NCBI GenBank assembly: GCA_937901745.1
Contig: CALGSZ010000075.1
Span: forward strand, 1-17,578
Direction: 5' to 3'
Source of the DNA: an uncultured Chloroflexota bacterium
GTDB taxonomy: Bacteria; Chloroflexota; Chloroflexia; Thermomicrobiales; UBA6265
DNA: 17,578 nt
The notes under the pieces: model-generated
Database searches by the model: none
Seen by the model: the letters and a program-made list of their open reading frames with translations, nothing else
Told to the model about the DNA's origin: nothing
Shown here: positions 1 through 8,677 of the stretch, one piece after another
How positions within the stretch are numbered: the first letter of the stretch is position 1
Layout: the number at the start of each line of letters is the position of its first letter
Made by a program: the position numbers and the translations under genes

Positions 1-402
1 GCGCACGAGGTCTGGTCGCTAAGGATGGGAACGTCGCTAGAGGACCGTCCACGCTACACGCCGACGACGTGCTTCGAGACGTTCCCGCTGCCGTGGCCGC
101 CGGGGCAGGAGCCGTGGGATGACCCACGGGTGCAGGAGATCGCGGCGGCGGCGAAGGATCTCGATGAGAAGCGGCGGGCGTGGCTGGACCCGCCGGGCAC
201 AAGTCCAGCAGAGCTGAAGAAGCGGACGCTGACGAATCTCTACAACGCCCGGCCGGCATGGTTGGAGCAGCTGCATGCGCGGCTGGATCGGGCGGTGTGG
301 GCGGCGTATGGCTGGGACGATCCGGACCCGGCGGCGGTGGACGAGGATGTGATTCTGGCGCGGTTGTTGGCGTTGAATCAGGAGCGGGCAGGCGGGGCCT
401 GA
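1..402 (+). CDS. DNA methyltransferase, MmeI-like restriction-modification type, C-terminal fragment
   Basis: The frame is open at base 1 with no stop upstream, so this is the 3' end of a gene that starts left of the window; an ATG at 25 is internal. The visible 133 residues begin AHEVWSLRMGTSLEDRPRYT and contain the RYTPTTCFETFPLPWPPG motif, then DEKRRAWLDPPG, LKKRTLTNLYNARPAWLE, an AAYGWDDP segment and an ILARLLALNQER tail. That order is what I recall from the C-terminal (target-recognition/helical) end of long class I SAM-dependent DNA methyltransferases of the MmeI/YeeA-like group, which methylate DNA in restriction-modification or related defence systems. The catalytic NPPY region and any nuclease domain would lie outside the window, so activity cannot be judged here. 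No downstream R-M partner follows; the next gene is convergent copper genes. Family call is confident, exact system type is not. Confidence 0.85.
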   Translation, partial: AHEVWSLRMGTSLEDRPRYTPTTCFETFPLPWPPGQEPWDDPRVQEIAAAAKDLDEKRRAWLDPPGTSPAELKKRTLTNLYNARPAWLEQLHARLDRAVWAAYGWDDPDPAAVDEDVILARLLALNQERAGGA

Positions 403-640
403 TGTTGCGAGCGGATTGAGGGGGGCGTAAGCGTGGCGCCGAGGCGGGAGCGGGTTGGGCTGAAGCGGGCGGGGGTATGACCTATCGGCCCACGGCCCGC
501 AGGGCCGGAGATATCCGGCCAATAGACGCCAAGGCCAGTTCTCGGATGTGGTGGGTCGGAGCGATTGGGGGGCGGGTGGTCCCGGTTTACAGACAGGCCG
601 CAGGTCCGACGGTGGCCAACGTCTGTCGCCTTTGTGCGAC

Positions 641-661
641 GGGCGGACACGGGTTCCGCCC
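641..661. repeat. REP-like palindrome (7-bp arms, 7-nt loop)
   Basis: GGGCGGA at 641-647 pairs perfectly with TCCGCCC at 655-661 around the loop CACGGGT, followed by CTACG. Short GGGCGxx...xxCGCCCCTAC hairpins of this look are, as I recall, dispersed in many copies in several bacterial genomes. Only one copy is visible here, so being a genomic repeat family is inference. Confidence 0.4.
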
Positions 662-712
662 CTACGAAGGGTTGGGGACGCCGTTCCTGGGTGGGGCTGA
701 GGAAAAGGCGTC

Positions 713-755
713 GCGGGGGAGGACCCCATCTGACGAAGTCGGGCTCTTCCCCCGC
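713..755 (-). terminator. Putative intrinsic terminator of the copA-copZ operon
   Basis: Bases 713-723 pair with 745-755 over 11 positions (ten Watson-Crick, one G-T). The loop can pair further: CCC 725-727 with GGG 741-743, and GAC 732-734 with GTC 738-740. Read on the minus strand it begins 20 nt after the copZ stop, and the stem is followed six bases later by TTTT (706-703), as expected for a factor-independent terminator. It could also stop plus-strand transcripts coming from the methyltransferase. Confidence 0.6.
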
Positions 756-775
756 GGTGGGAATGGTGGGTCGGG

Positions 776-1003
776 TTAGGACTTGGCGACGGGGTAGCCG
801 GCTTCGTCGAGGGCCGCCTCGATCTGCTCGAGGCTGACGCGCGCCGGGTCGAAGGTGACGGTGACGTGCTTCGTCGGGAGGTCGACGTCAACTTGGGCGA
901 CGCCGTCCAGCGTGCCGACTTCACGGGTGACCGTCTCGACGCAGTGGCCGCAAGAGACGTCCGGCACGATCAGGGTGACGCGATCGAGGGTATCCGAGGT
1001 CAT
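776..1003 (-). CDS. copZ: CopZ-like copper chaperone (single HMA domain)
   Basis: A 75-residue protein consisting of one heavy-metal-associated domain (beta-alpha-beta-beta-alpha-beta). The metal site is CGHC (Cys18, Cys21) after VPDVS, and the later segments VTFDPARVSLEQIEAALDEA are typical of HMA folds. Such proteins bind Cu(I) in the cytoplasm and pass it to the HMA domains of CopA. Its position 64 nt after copA on the same strand supports an operon and that role. The ATG at 1003 is preferred because GGAG ends 10 nt before it; an in-frame GTG at 1009 would give two extra residues but sits only 4 nt from the same Shine-Dalgarno. The canonical Met before the first Cys is replaced by Val-Ser, which is common in CopZ-type CGHC proteins. 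Confidence 0.9.
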   Translation of the reverse strand: MTSDTLDRVTLIVPDVSCGHCVETVTREVGTLDGVAQVDVDLPTKHVTVTFDPARVSLEQIEAALDEAGYPVAKS

Positions 1004-1067
1004 GCTCACTCAACTCCTTTCGGTCACGGGTGGTGACCTTCCAAGTCAATAGCGTACGCGATCCGCG

Positions 1068-4157
<3,090 letters not shown>

Positions 4158-4248
4158 GCGAGTGCTGTTCCTTGGTGCTTCAGCCCTGTGACCCGGAAAT
4201 TCCCGGCAACGGATCGACCGAGTCTGCCGCGGGCGGGTTTACATACTC

Positions 4249-4276
4249 AGTATACCCATAGGGGGTATTTCGTCAA
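4249..4276 (-). promoter_or_regulatory. Predicted sigma-70-type promoter of copA-copZ
   Basis: On the minus strand, TTGACG (4276-4271) and TATACT (4254-4249) are separated by 16 bp, each matching the consensus at five of six positions. Transcription would start near 4242. The 16-bp spacer is normal for a repressor-controlled promoter and unlike the 19-20 bp spacers of CueR/MerR-activated promoters. Confidence 0.6.
4252..4268. promoter_or_regulatory. CsoR-like copper-responsive operator
   Basis: ATACCCATAGGGGGTAT is an inverted repeat with perfect 6-bp arms (ATACCC/GGGTAT) around 5 bp. Repeats of C/G tracts flanked by TA are characteristic of CsoR-family copper repressors. It fills the promoter spacer and touches the -10 box, so a bound repressor would block RNA polymerase until Cu(I) releases it. 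No csoR gene is in this window. Confidence 0.6.
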
Positions 4277-4321
4277 GGGCGAGGTGGGGCGTGGAAATCG
4301 CATGGCGGCGCCTGAGATTCG

Positions 4322-4346
4322 GTACGGAGGGACCTGTCCGTACAGG
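4322..4346. repeat. Two overlapping, mutually exclusive inverted repeats
   Basis: GTACGGA (4322-4328) pairs with TCCGTAC (4337-4343), and CCTGT (4333-4337) pairs with ACAGG (4342-4346). They share bases, so only one can form at a time. They lie between the copA promoter and the predicted promoter of the Tad-like genes, a plausible place for a regulator site. No known operator is recognised. Confidence 0.4.
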
Positions 4347-4405
4347 CTCGCCTGCGGCAGTACTCGCGTACGTCTGTCCCGTCGCGAATCCCGACCGACG
4401 GAGCA

Positions 4406-4433
4406 TTGGAACTCGGGGACGGGTGGCTAGCAT
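4406..4433 (+). promoter_or_regulatory. Candidate promoter of the Tad-like operon
   Basis: TTGGAA (4406-4411), 16 bp, then TAGCAT (4428-4433), four of six consensus matches each. Transcription would begin near 4440 and leave about 30 nt before the ATG at 4472. A weak prediction resting on position and spacing. Confidence 0.3.
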
Positions 4434-4471
4434 GGAATCGCGAGGCGACGGAATGTCGCGGGGTGAACGTG

Positions 4472-4942
4472 ATGAGAGTGCTACGAGGACATTGGCGGCT
4501 GAGTGGACTCGGGGAGCGCGGGCAGGCGACGGTGGAGTTCGCCATTGTCAGCGTCTTCCTGCTGCTGACCGTGTTCGGCACGATCGATTTCGGTCGGGCG
4601 ATTTATCTCAAGTCGGAGCTGGAGACCGCCGTCCGCGAAGCGGCGCGGGAGGCGCGGGTGCGGACGGCCTCCAGCGTGACCTGCGGCGGGACCCTCATGT
4701 CGCAGCTCGAGTTCCGGGTCCGCCACATGAAGAACCTGGAGTACGGGGAGAAGTGCAACGAGGGGGAGCATCCGCGGCCCGGCTTGGAGAATGCGACCGT
4801 CTCGTATAGCTGCACGCCATCGTGCACCTCGGGCGGAAAGCTGACGGTGACCGCTTCCCTGCCGTTCCAGGCGGTGACGCAGGAGTTTCTTGGCTTACGG
4901 CCGCTGACGCTGACCGCGACGGCGACGGTCACGTTGGAGTAA
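4472..4942 (+). CDS. TadE-like minor pseudopilin
   Basis: A 156-residue membrane-anchored protein. After a short basic N-terminus it has RGQATVEFAIV, then a hydrophobic helix (about 22-40) and the GTIDFGRAIYLKSELETAV segment that marks TadE/TadG-family proteins. G17-Q18-A-T-V-E22 fits the prepilin peptidase site (cleavage after Gly, Glu at +5), so it is likely processed like Flp/TadE pseudopilins, with the remainder exposed outside. The exported part has four Cys (in VTCGG, EKCNEG and SCTPSC) that could form disulfides. The ATG at 4472 is chosen because a GGGGTGA stretch precedes it; in-frame GTGs at 4463 and 4469 are alternatives. It is first of a tight cluster: the next gene begins 12 nt after the stop. 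The pilin, secretin and TadA ATPase of a Tad system are not in the window. Confidence 0.75.
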   Translation: MRVLRGHWRLSGLGERGQATVEFAIVSVFLLLTVFGTIDFGRAIYLKSELETAVREAAREARVRTASSVTCGGTLMSQLEFRVRHMKNLEYGEKCNEGEHPRPGLENATVSYSCTPSCTSGGKLTVTASLPFQAVTQEFLGLRPLTLTATATVTLE

Positions 4943-4954
4943 GGGGAGGGCGTC

Positions 4955-5389
4955 GTGCGGCGAGCGTTGCGCAAGCGAATTCAAGGGATGGCGAGCGCGG
5001 AGGCCGGCGCGCGGCGAGGGCAGTCGCTGATCGAGCTGGCGTTCGCGATGCCGCTGATGCTGCTGATCCTGCTCGGCACGATCGATCTCGGCCGAATGTT
5101 CTTCGACTACATCCAGCTTCGCTCGGCAGTGATTGATGGGGCGATGTACGCGTCGCGCAATCCCAATGATACGAGCGGCGCGATCGCGGAGGCTCAAATG
5201 ACCGGCGTGCCTGCCGGGACGGTGTTCTCGGTGACGGTGAGTGGTAACTGCGGGAGCACCACATCGGAAGGCAAGGTTACGGTCGCGGCGACCAGCACGT
5301 TCCGACCAGTCACGACCGGATTCCTGTCCCAGTTCGGTCTCGACGTCTGGACGCTGCGCGCGAGCTCGACGATGAGGTGTATGACATGA
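4955..5389 (+). CDS. Second TadE-like minor pseudopilin
   Basis: A 144-residue protein with a basic N-terminus and GQSLIELAFAMPL followed by a hydrophobic helix (about 27-44) and GTIDLGRMFFDYIQLRSAV, the TadE signature. G22|Q23-S-L-I-E27 matches the same peptidase rule as its neighbour, so both look like processed subunits. The downstream part is Thr/Ser/Gly/Val-rich and probably beta-structured. GTG at 4955 is chosen as start because AAGGGGAGGG, overlapping the previous stop codon, sits just upstream. The stop overlaps the next gene's ATG in an ATGA arrangement, which points to translational coupling. Likely works with the first TadE-like protein and the TadG-like protein as minor components of a Tad-type pilus or surface complex. 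Confidence 0.75.
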   Translation: MRRALRKRIQGMASAEAGARRGQSLIELAFAMPLMLLILLGTIDLGRMFFDYIQLRSAVIDGAMYASRNPNDTSGAIAEAQMTGVPAGTVFSVTVSGNCGSTTSEGKVTVAATSTFRPVTTGFLSQFGLDVWTLRASSTMRCMT

Positions 5390-6507
5390 ATCGCCGAACC
5401 CTACGAACCCTCGCCGCGATGACGCGGGATGGACGGATGCCGGACAAGTATGCGCCGCTGGTGACCGAGGCGTCGCCCGAGCGCGCGCATCGCGGGCAGG
5501 TCTTGATCATGTTCGCTGGCTTCATGCTGGCGATGATGGGCATGCTGGGCCTGGCGACCGATGTCGGCTACGCGATGGCAGCGCGGCGGGCGGCGCAAGG
5601 CGCGGCTGACGCGGGGGCGATCGCCGGCGCGCGAGTGATCGCGCGCTACAAGTCCTCTTCTCCGACCTCAGCTCAGGGTGAGGTCAATACCATCGTGGCG
5701 GACAACACCTTCGGCTCTACCAAGCCGACCGTCGCCGTGTGCGAATACATCGGCAGCAACTGGCAGCCCATCAGCTCCTGTAACAGCACGGTGCCTTCCA
5801 ATGCGGCCGGCGTACGGGTGAAGACGCGGATGACGGTCTCGACCTTCTTCATCCAGGTGTTGCCGGGCGTTTCCAATACATACTCGGTGACGGGCTATGC
5901 GAAGGCGCGGGTGCAGCGCGCTGACGTCTCGTCGCTGGCAGCCCAAGCGCCGTTCATCGTCTGCGGCGATACGGCGTGGGACGTGACCAGCAATCCCAAC
6001 GGGAGCGGCGGCTCCACGATGTCAATCGTCTCGAGCAAATCGCCGTTCAAGCTCAATCAGAACGCGGTCGGGCGCATCTTCCGGATTCACGATTCGCAGC
6101 TCGCTCAGAAGGGCGCGGACTGCAAGGCGAAAGCCGCTCGCTTCAAGGGGTTGGCCGATCAGAACAAGAACGGTCAGAAGACCGCGCCCGACTGGTTCTA
6201 CTACGACACGGGGACCAAGGCCGGACCGACTCGCGCGAAGGTGAACGGCGCCGAGGGCTGCGCTCTCAATACCCAGTCGCCGTACAACTGCGTGATGATC
6301 CTGCCGGTCGCGACCAACAATCCGGCGGAATCGGGGAACTCGAAGCAGGTGTACGTGGTCGGCTACGCGGCGTTCAAGGTCACGCGGGTCGATGCCAATA
6401 GCCACAACGGCCAACTGCTGGGCGAGTACTTCCTCGGCGGCGTCGATGGGTCGGACGATTGGACCGTGGGGAGTGGTGGCCCGGTCATTATCCGGCTCAT
6501 CTGGTAG
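5386..6507 (+). CDS. TadG-like protein (Tad domain, Flp pilus-associated)
   Basis: A 373-residue protein. Near the N-terminus RGQVLIMFAGFMLAMMGMLG forms a membrane helix (about 39-62), followed by DVGYAMAARRAAQGAADAGA, the signature of the Tad (TadG) N-terminal domain. The remaining 290 residues are exported, rich in Ser, Asn, Gly and aromatic residues, with scattered Cys (such as PFIVCGD, GADCKA, EGCALN, YNCVMI); I recognise no named domain there. Unlike the two upstream TadE-like proteins, Gly-Gln is not followed by Glu at +5 (it is Met), so it may not be a prepilin peptidase substrate. The ATG at 5386 is chosen over an in-frame GTG at 5377 because it forms an ATGA overlap with the previous stop and GAGGTG lies upstream. 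Probably a surface-anchored part of the same Tad complex. Confidence 0.7.
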   Translation: MNRRTLRTLAAMTRDGRMPDKYAPLVTEASPERAHRGQVLIMFAGFMLAMMGMLGLATDVGYAMAARRAAQGAADAGAIAGARVIARYKSSSPTSAQGEVNTIVADNTFGSTKPTVAVCEYIGSNWQPISSCNSTVPSNAAGVRVKTRMTVSTFFIQVLPGVSNTYSVTGYAKARVQRADVSSLAAQAPFIVCGDTAWDVTSNPNGSGGSTMSIVSSKSPFKLNQNAVGRIFRIHDSQLAQKGADCKAKAARFKGLADQNKNGQKTAPDWFYYDTGTKAGPTRAKVNGAEGCALNTQSPYNCVMILPVATNNPAESGNSKQVYVVGYAAFKVTRVDANSHNGQLLGEYFLGGVDGSDDWTVGSGGPVIIRLIW

Positions 6508-6655
6508 CGCCTGAGCTGGCACGCTCGAAATCAGCACGACGCGGTGGATGCCGGGGCGAGCACGCTTCGGCATCTCGCGTTTCTGCCAGCGTATGCTTGG
6601 CGCCGGTCGGCGCGAAGGATGGCCGGCGAGCGGCATGCCACGGCGGGAGCGCGGG

Positions 6656-7132
6656 ATGGTTGGCGATAGTGAGCGAGATAAGGCAAGCGAGCGGGCGCGT
6701 CTGACCCTGGTGCTGCCGTTGCCGCCGAGTGTCAACCATCAGTACGTGACGGCTGGGCGGCGGCGCGTGCTCTCCCGCGAAGCGCAATCGTTTCGCCGGG
6801 ATGTGGCGAAGACGGTGCAGCGCCTGCGCGAAGTGGGGAAGATCACGCCGGCGATCGAGGCCGCGCTCAAGGAGGCCTACCTCGGGGTCCGGTTGACGTT
6901 CTTCTTCGAGACGCCGTACCGGCGGGATCTGGACGGCGGATTGAAGATCGCGCTCGATGCGGCGTGCGACGCGCTTGGCCTGGACGATCGGTACGTCGTC
7001 GAGATGCTACTCACGAAGCGGATCGATCCGCTCCGGCCACGGCTCTTGTTGGAGTTGGTGGCGATCCCGGATTGGCAGTTTGACCAGGCCTACGTTTACC
7101 TCGGTCCGCGCGAGCAGGACGGTGGGTCGTGA
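6656..7132 (+). CDS. RusA-family Holliday junction resolvase
   Basis: A 158-residue protein with the RusA fold signature: an N-terminal LPLPPSVNHQYV segment, then RRDLDGGLKIALDAACDALGL and LDDRYV. D91, D93 and K97, with D110/D111 about 20 residues on, reproduce the acidic/lysine spacing known for E. coli RusA (D70, D72, K76, D91), so the metal-dependent active site seems intact. RusA enzymes cut four-way DNA junctions in recombination and repair, and many come from prophages; here there are no phage neighbours. Start at 6656 is chosen because GGGAG ends 6 nt upstream and the protein then begins just before the conserved core; the frame is open further upstream to 6548. It follows the TadG-like gene by 148 nt on the same strand, possibly with its own promoter. 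Confidence 0.85.
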   Translation: MVGDSERDKASERARLTLVLPLPPSVNHQYVTAGRRRVLSREAQSFRRDVAKTVQRLREVGKITPAIEAALKEAYLGVRLTFFFETPYRRDLDGGLKIALDAACDALGLDDRYVVEMLLTKRIDPLRPRLLLELVAIPDWQFDQAYVYLGPREQDGGS

Positions 7133-7145
7133 CCGAGGGGCACGA

Positions 7146-7436
7146 TTGTGGGGCGGCGGGTTTGGCATTTGGGGTTGCAGCCCCACTGGCTTTTGCAAGC
7201 TCAAGGCCACCAATGGCAGCGGTGAGCTCTTCTTCGGGCCGCGGGCTGGCTACAACCGCTTCTTCGTCGACGATCTGAGCGACTATGTCGGCACCCGCGT
7301 CTATTGCTCGACGCAAAATCGCTCCAAGAATGTGGTGCTAATAGATCGGCGCGACAACGACGGCGATTTTGCGATCAACACCTCGCCAGGGGATGTGATC
7401 GTCTGCGATCTCTATCTCCTGACGAAGGTCAAGTAG
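7146..7436 (+). CDS. Hypothetical protein, possibly a fragment of a secreted beta-domain protein
   Basis: I do not recognise this 96-residue protein. Its sequence looks protein-like from about residue 10 on: CKLKATNGSGELFFGP, GYNRFFVDDLSDYVGTRV, DRRDNDGDFAI and GDVIVCDLYLLTKVK, with four Cys. The ending GDVIVCDLYL resembles the last strand of small prealbumin-like or Ig-like repeats of secreted proteins. A TTG start at 7146 is preferred because GAGGGG (7135-7140) sits 5 nt before it and 13 nt separate it from the RusA stop; a GTG at 7122 is also in frame. There is no signal peptide in this frame. A neighbouring frame over 7150-7200 reads as a small hydrophobic stretch, so a frameshift at the N-terminus is possible. 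Either a short co-transcribed gene or a relic. Confidence 0.45.
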   Translation: MWGGGFGIWGCSPTGFCKLKATNGSGELFFGPRAGYNRFFVDDLSDYVGTRVYCSTQNRSKNVVLIDRRDNDGDFAINTSPGDVIVCDLYLLTKVK

Positions 7437-7444
7437 ATCTTCAG

Positions 7445-7505
7445 CCTGGCGTCGCTGGGGTGGCGCCAGGGGGATGGGGCTCCGCCGGGGAGGGGGCCCC
7501 ATCCC
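7445..7505. terminator. Twin hairpins between convergent genes, probable bidirectional terminator
   Basis: CCTGGCG (7445-7451) pairs with CGCCAGG (7464-7470), and immediately after it GGGATGGGGC (7471-7480) pairs perfectly with GCCCCATCCC (7496-7505) around a 15-nt loop. The pair sits between a plus-strand stop at 7436 and a minus-strand stop at 7578. On the plus strand the second stem is followed by TCTCTGTTC, a weak T-rich tail. Confidence 0.5.
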
Positions 7506-7577
7506 TCTCTGTTCAATCCTCGCGAGTGAGGGCGGCGAGTCTCCGATTCCCTCGAATTTCTCCGCCTCGCGCGCCGG

Positions 7578-8579
7578 TCAACCGCGGTCGAGAATCTCCA
7601 GGACCGGCGCCAGCGCTTCGATCCCCTCGACGGTGCACGGATCGGGATAGAGTTGGAGGTGCGTGACTCCGGCGCGAGCGTAGGCGCGGAATTCCTCCGC
7701 TAGCTCCTCCGGGGTGCCGGTCAGGGACGGGACGGTCTGCCCGGGCCGGCCGTAGGCGCCGGGGAAATCCACCATCACGGCGGCCGTGCGCTCCAAGGTC
7801 GCGGGATCACGGCCGACCTCCCGGCAGATCGCGTCCATCTTTTCCATGAGTGGTCGAATGGTGGCGGCGCGGTTGCCGGTGTGCTGCGCCCAGAGGTTCC
7901 AGATATCGGCGTACCGCGCGGTGAGGCGCATCATCTTTTCTCCAAGGAAGGTGCCGACCATGATCGGGATGCGGCCGGGGCGCGGGCCGCGCGGCCGCAG
8001 CTCGCAATCCCGTGCTGAGTAGAACTGTCCCTCGAAATCGACCCGTCCCTCGCGGATCAGGGTGCGGATGATCGTGAACGCTTCTTCGAAGCGGGAATAG
8101 CGGTGGTCGAAGGGGAAGCCGAAGGCGCGGTATTCCGGCTCCGCCCAACCGGAGCCGAGGCCGAGGATCAGGCGGCCGCCGCTGATCTCATCCACCGTCT
8201 CGGCGATCTTGGCGATAAGGGCGGGATTGCGGTAGCTGGTGCTCGTCACGAGCGGCGCAATCTCGATCCGCGAGGTGGTCGCGGCGAACGCGGCCAGCAT
8301 CGTCCAGCATTCCCACGCGCCCTGCGGCTCGTAGCCCGGAACCTTCATTAGCAGGTGGTCGGCGAACCAGAGAGAGTCGAACCCGAGCTCCTCGGTGGCG
8401 CGCGCCATTGCCAGGAGATCGCTCCAGCGGGCGGTCTCCCCACACATCTCCCGCTCCGATTCGGGGAGCATGATCCCGATCTTGAGCGGTCGCTTGCGGG
8501 TGGGGGCCGAGGCGCGGGAGGAGGACTCTCCGGGTTGCGAATCGGGGCGAGGCGAGAGCGAGGTTCCGGTTGTCGTCAT
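7578..8579 (-). CDS. LLM-class flavin-dependent oxidoreductase (1)
   Basis: A 333-residue member of the bacterial luciferase-like monooxygenase family, (beta/alpha)8 barrels that use FMN or F420. A disordered Ser/Pro-rich N-terminus of about 30 residues precedes LKIGIMLPESE. Family landmarks include ATEELGFDSLWFADHLL, the SRIEIAPLVTSTSYRNPALIAK strand-helix, DEISGGRLILGLGSGW and EPEYRAFGFPFDHRYSRFEE, then MMRLTARYADIWN. Cofactor and substrate cannot be told from sequence; F420 is possible. It shares long stretches with the next gene upstream, including FGFPFDHR, MMRLTARYAD and CREVGRDPATL, so the two are tandem duplicates. GGAAGGAG ends 9 nt before the ATG. The 98-nt gap suggests co-transcription. 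Confidence 0.9.
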   Translation of the reverse strand: MTTTGTSLSPRPDSQPGESSSRASAPTRKRPLKIGIMLPESEREMCGETARWSDLLAMARATEELGFDSLWFADHLLMKVPGYEPQGAWECWTMLAAFAATTSRIEIAPLVTSTSYRNPALIAKIAETVDEISGGRLILGLGSGWAEPEYRAFGFPFDHRYSRFEEAFTIIRTLIREGRVDFEGQFYSARDCELRPRGPRPGRIPIMVGTFLGEKMMRLTARYADIWNLWAQHTGNRAATIRPLMEKMDAICREVGRDPATLERTAAVMVDFPGAYGRPGQTVPSLTGTPEELAEEFRAYARAGVTHLQLYPDPCTVEGIEALAPVLEILDRG

Positions 8580-8677
8580 GCGCGAGCGCTCCTTCCTAGT
8601 ACGCCGAGCGGTGAATCCAGGTCCGACGATGCCAACGATCTGGCCGTGACTCCCTGATTATCCGGATTTTCTCGCGT

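Larger units (their letters stand above)
403..775. other. Gene-free convergent intergenic stretch with hairpins
   Basis: This 373-nt stretch lies between the convergent methyltransferase and copZ ends. No reading frame in it looks like protein. It holds three inverted repeats: a perfect 7-bp stem with a 4-nt loop at 503-509/514-520, a 7-bp stem at 641-661, and the long hairpin at 713-755. Guanine-rich runs occur at about 568-590 and 671-700. The first hairpin may terminate the methyltransferase transcript, but it has no T-run, so that is a guess. Confidence 0.5.
4158..4471. other. Divergent control region between copA and the Tad-like operon
   Basis: A 314-nt gene-free stretch holding the copAZ promoter and operator (4249-4276), a cluster of inverted repeats with four GTAC tetramers (4322, 4340, 4360, 4368), and a candidate plus-strand promoter (4406-4433). 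The copA leader would be about 85 nt long. No coding frame in it is convincing. Confidence 0.6.

Noticed and set aside
568..590. G-quadruplex in the convergent gap
   Set aside because: Guanine runs are irregular and of uneven length, and similar runs are common in this high-GC sequence; no gene start is nearby.
4252..4268. CueR/MerR-type activator site or CopY cop box
   Set aside because: The promoter spacer is 16 bp, not 19-20, and the repeat has C/G tracts and not TACAnnTGTA.
4322..4371. GTAC tetramers as a copper-response element
   Set aside because: GTAC-core copper elements are known from green algae and plants with SBP-type factors, not from bacteria; no basis to transfer the idea.
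6656..7132. Prophage remnant around the RusA gene
   Set aside because: No integrase, terminase, capsid, tail or attachment-site duplication is visible on either side.
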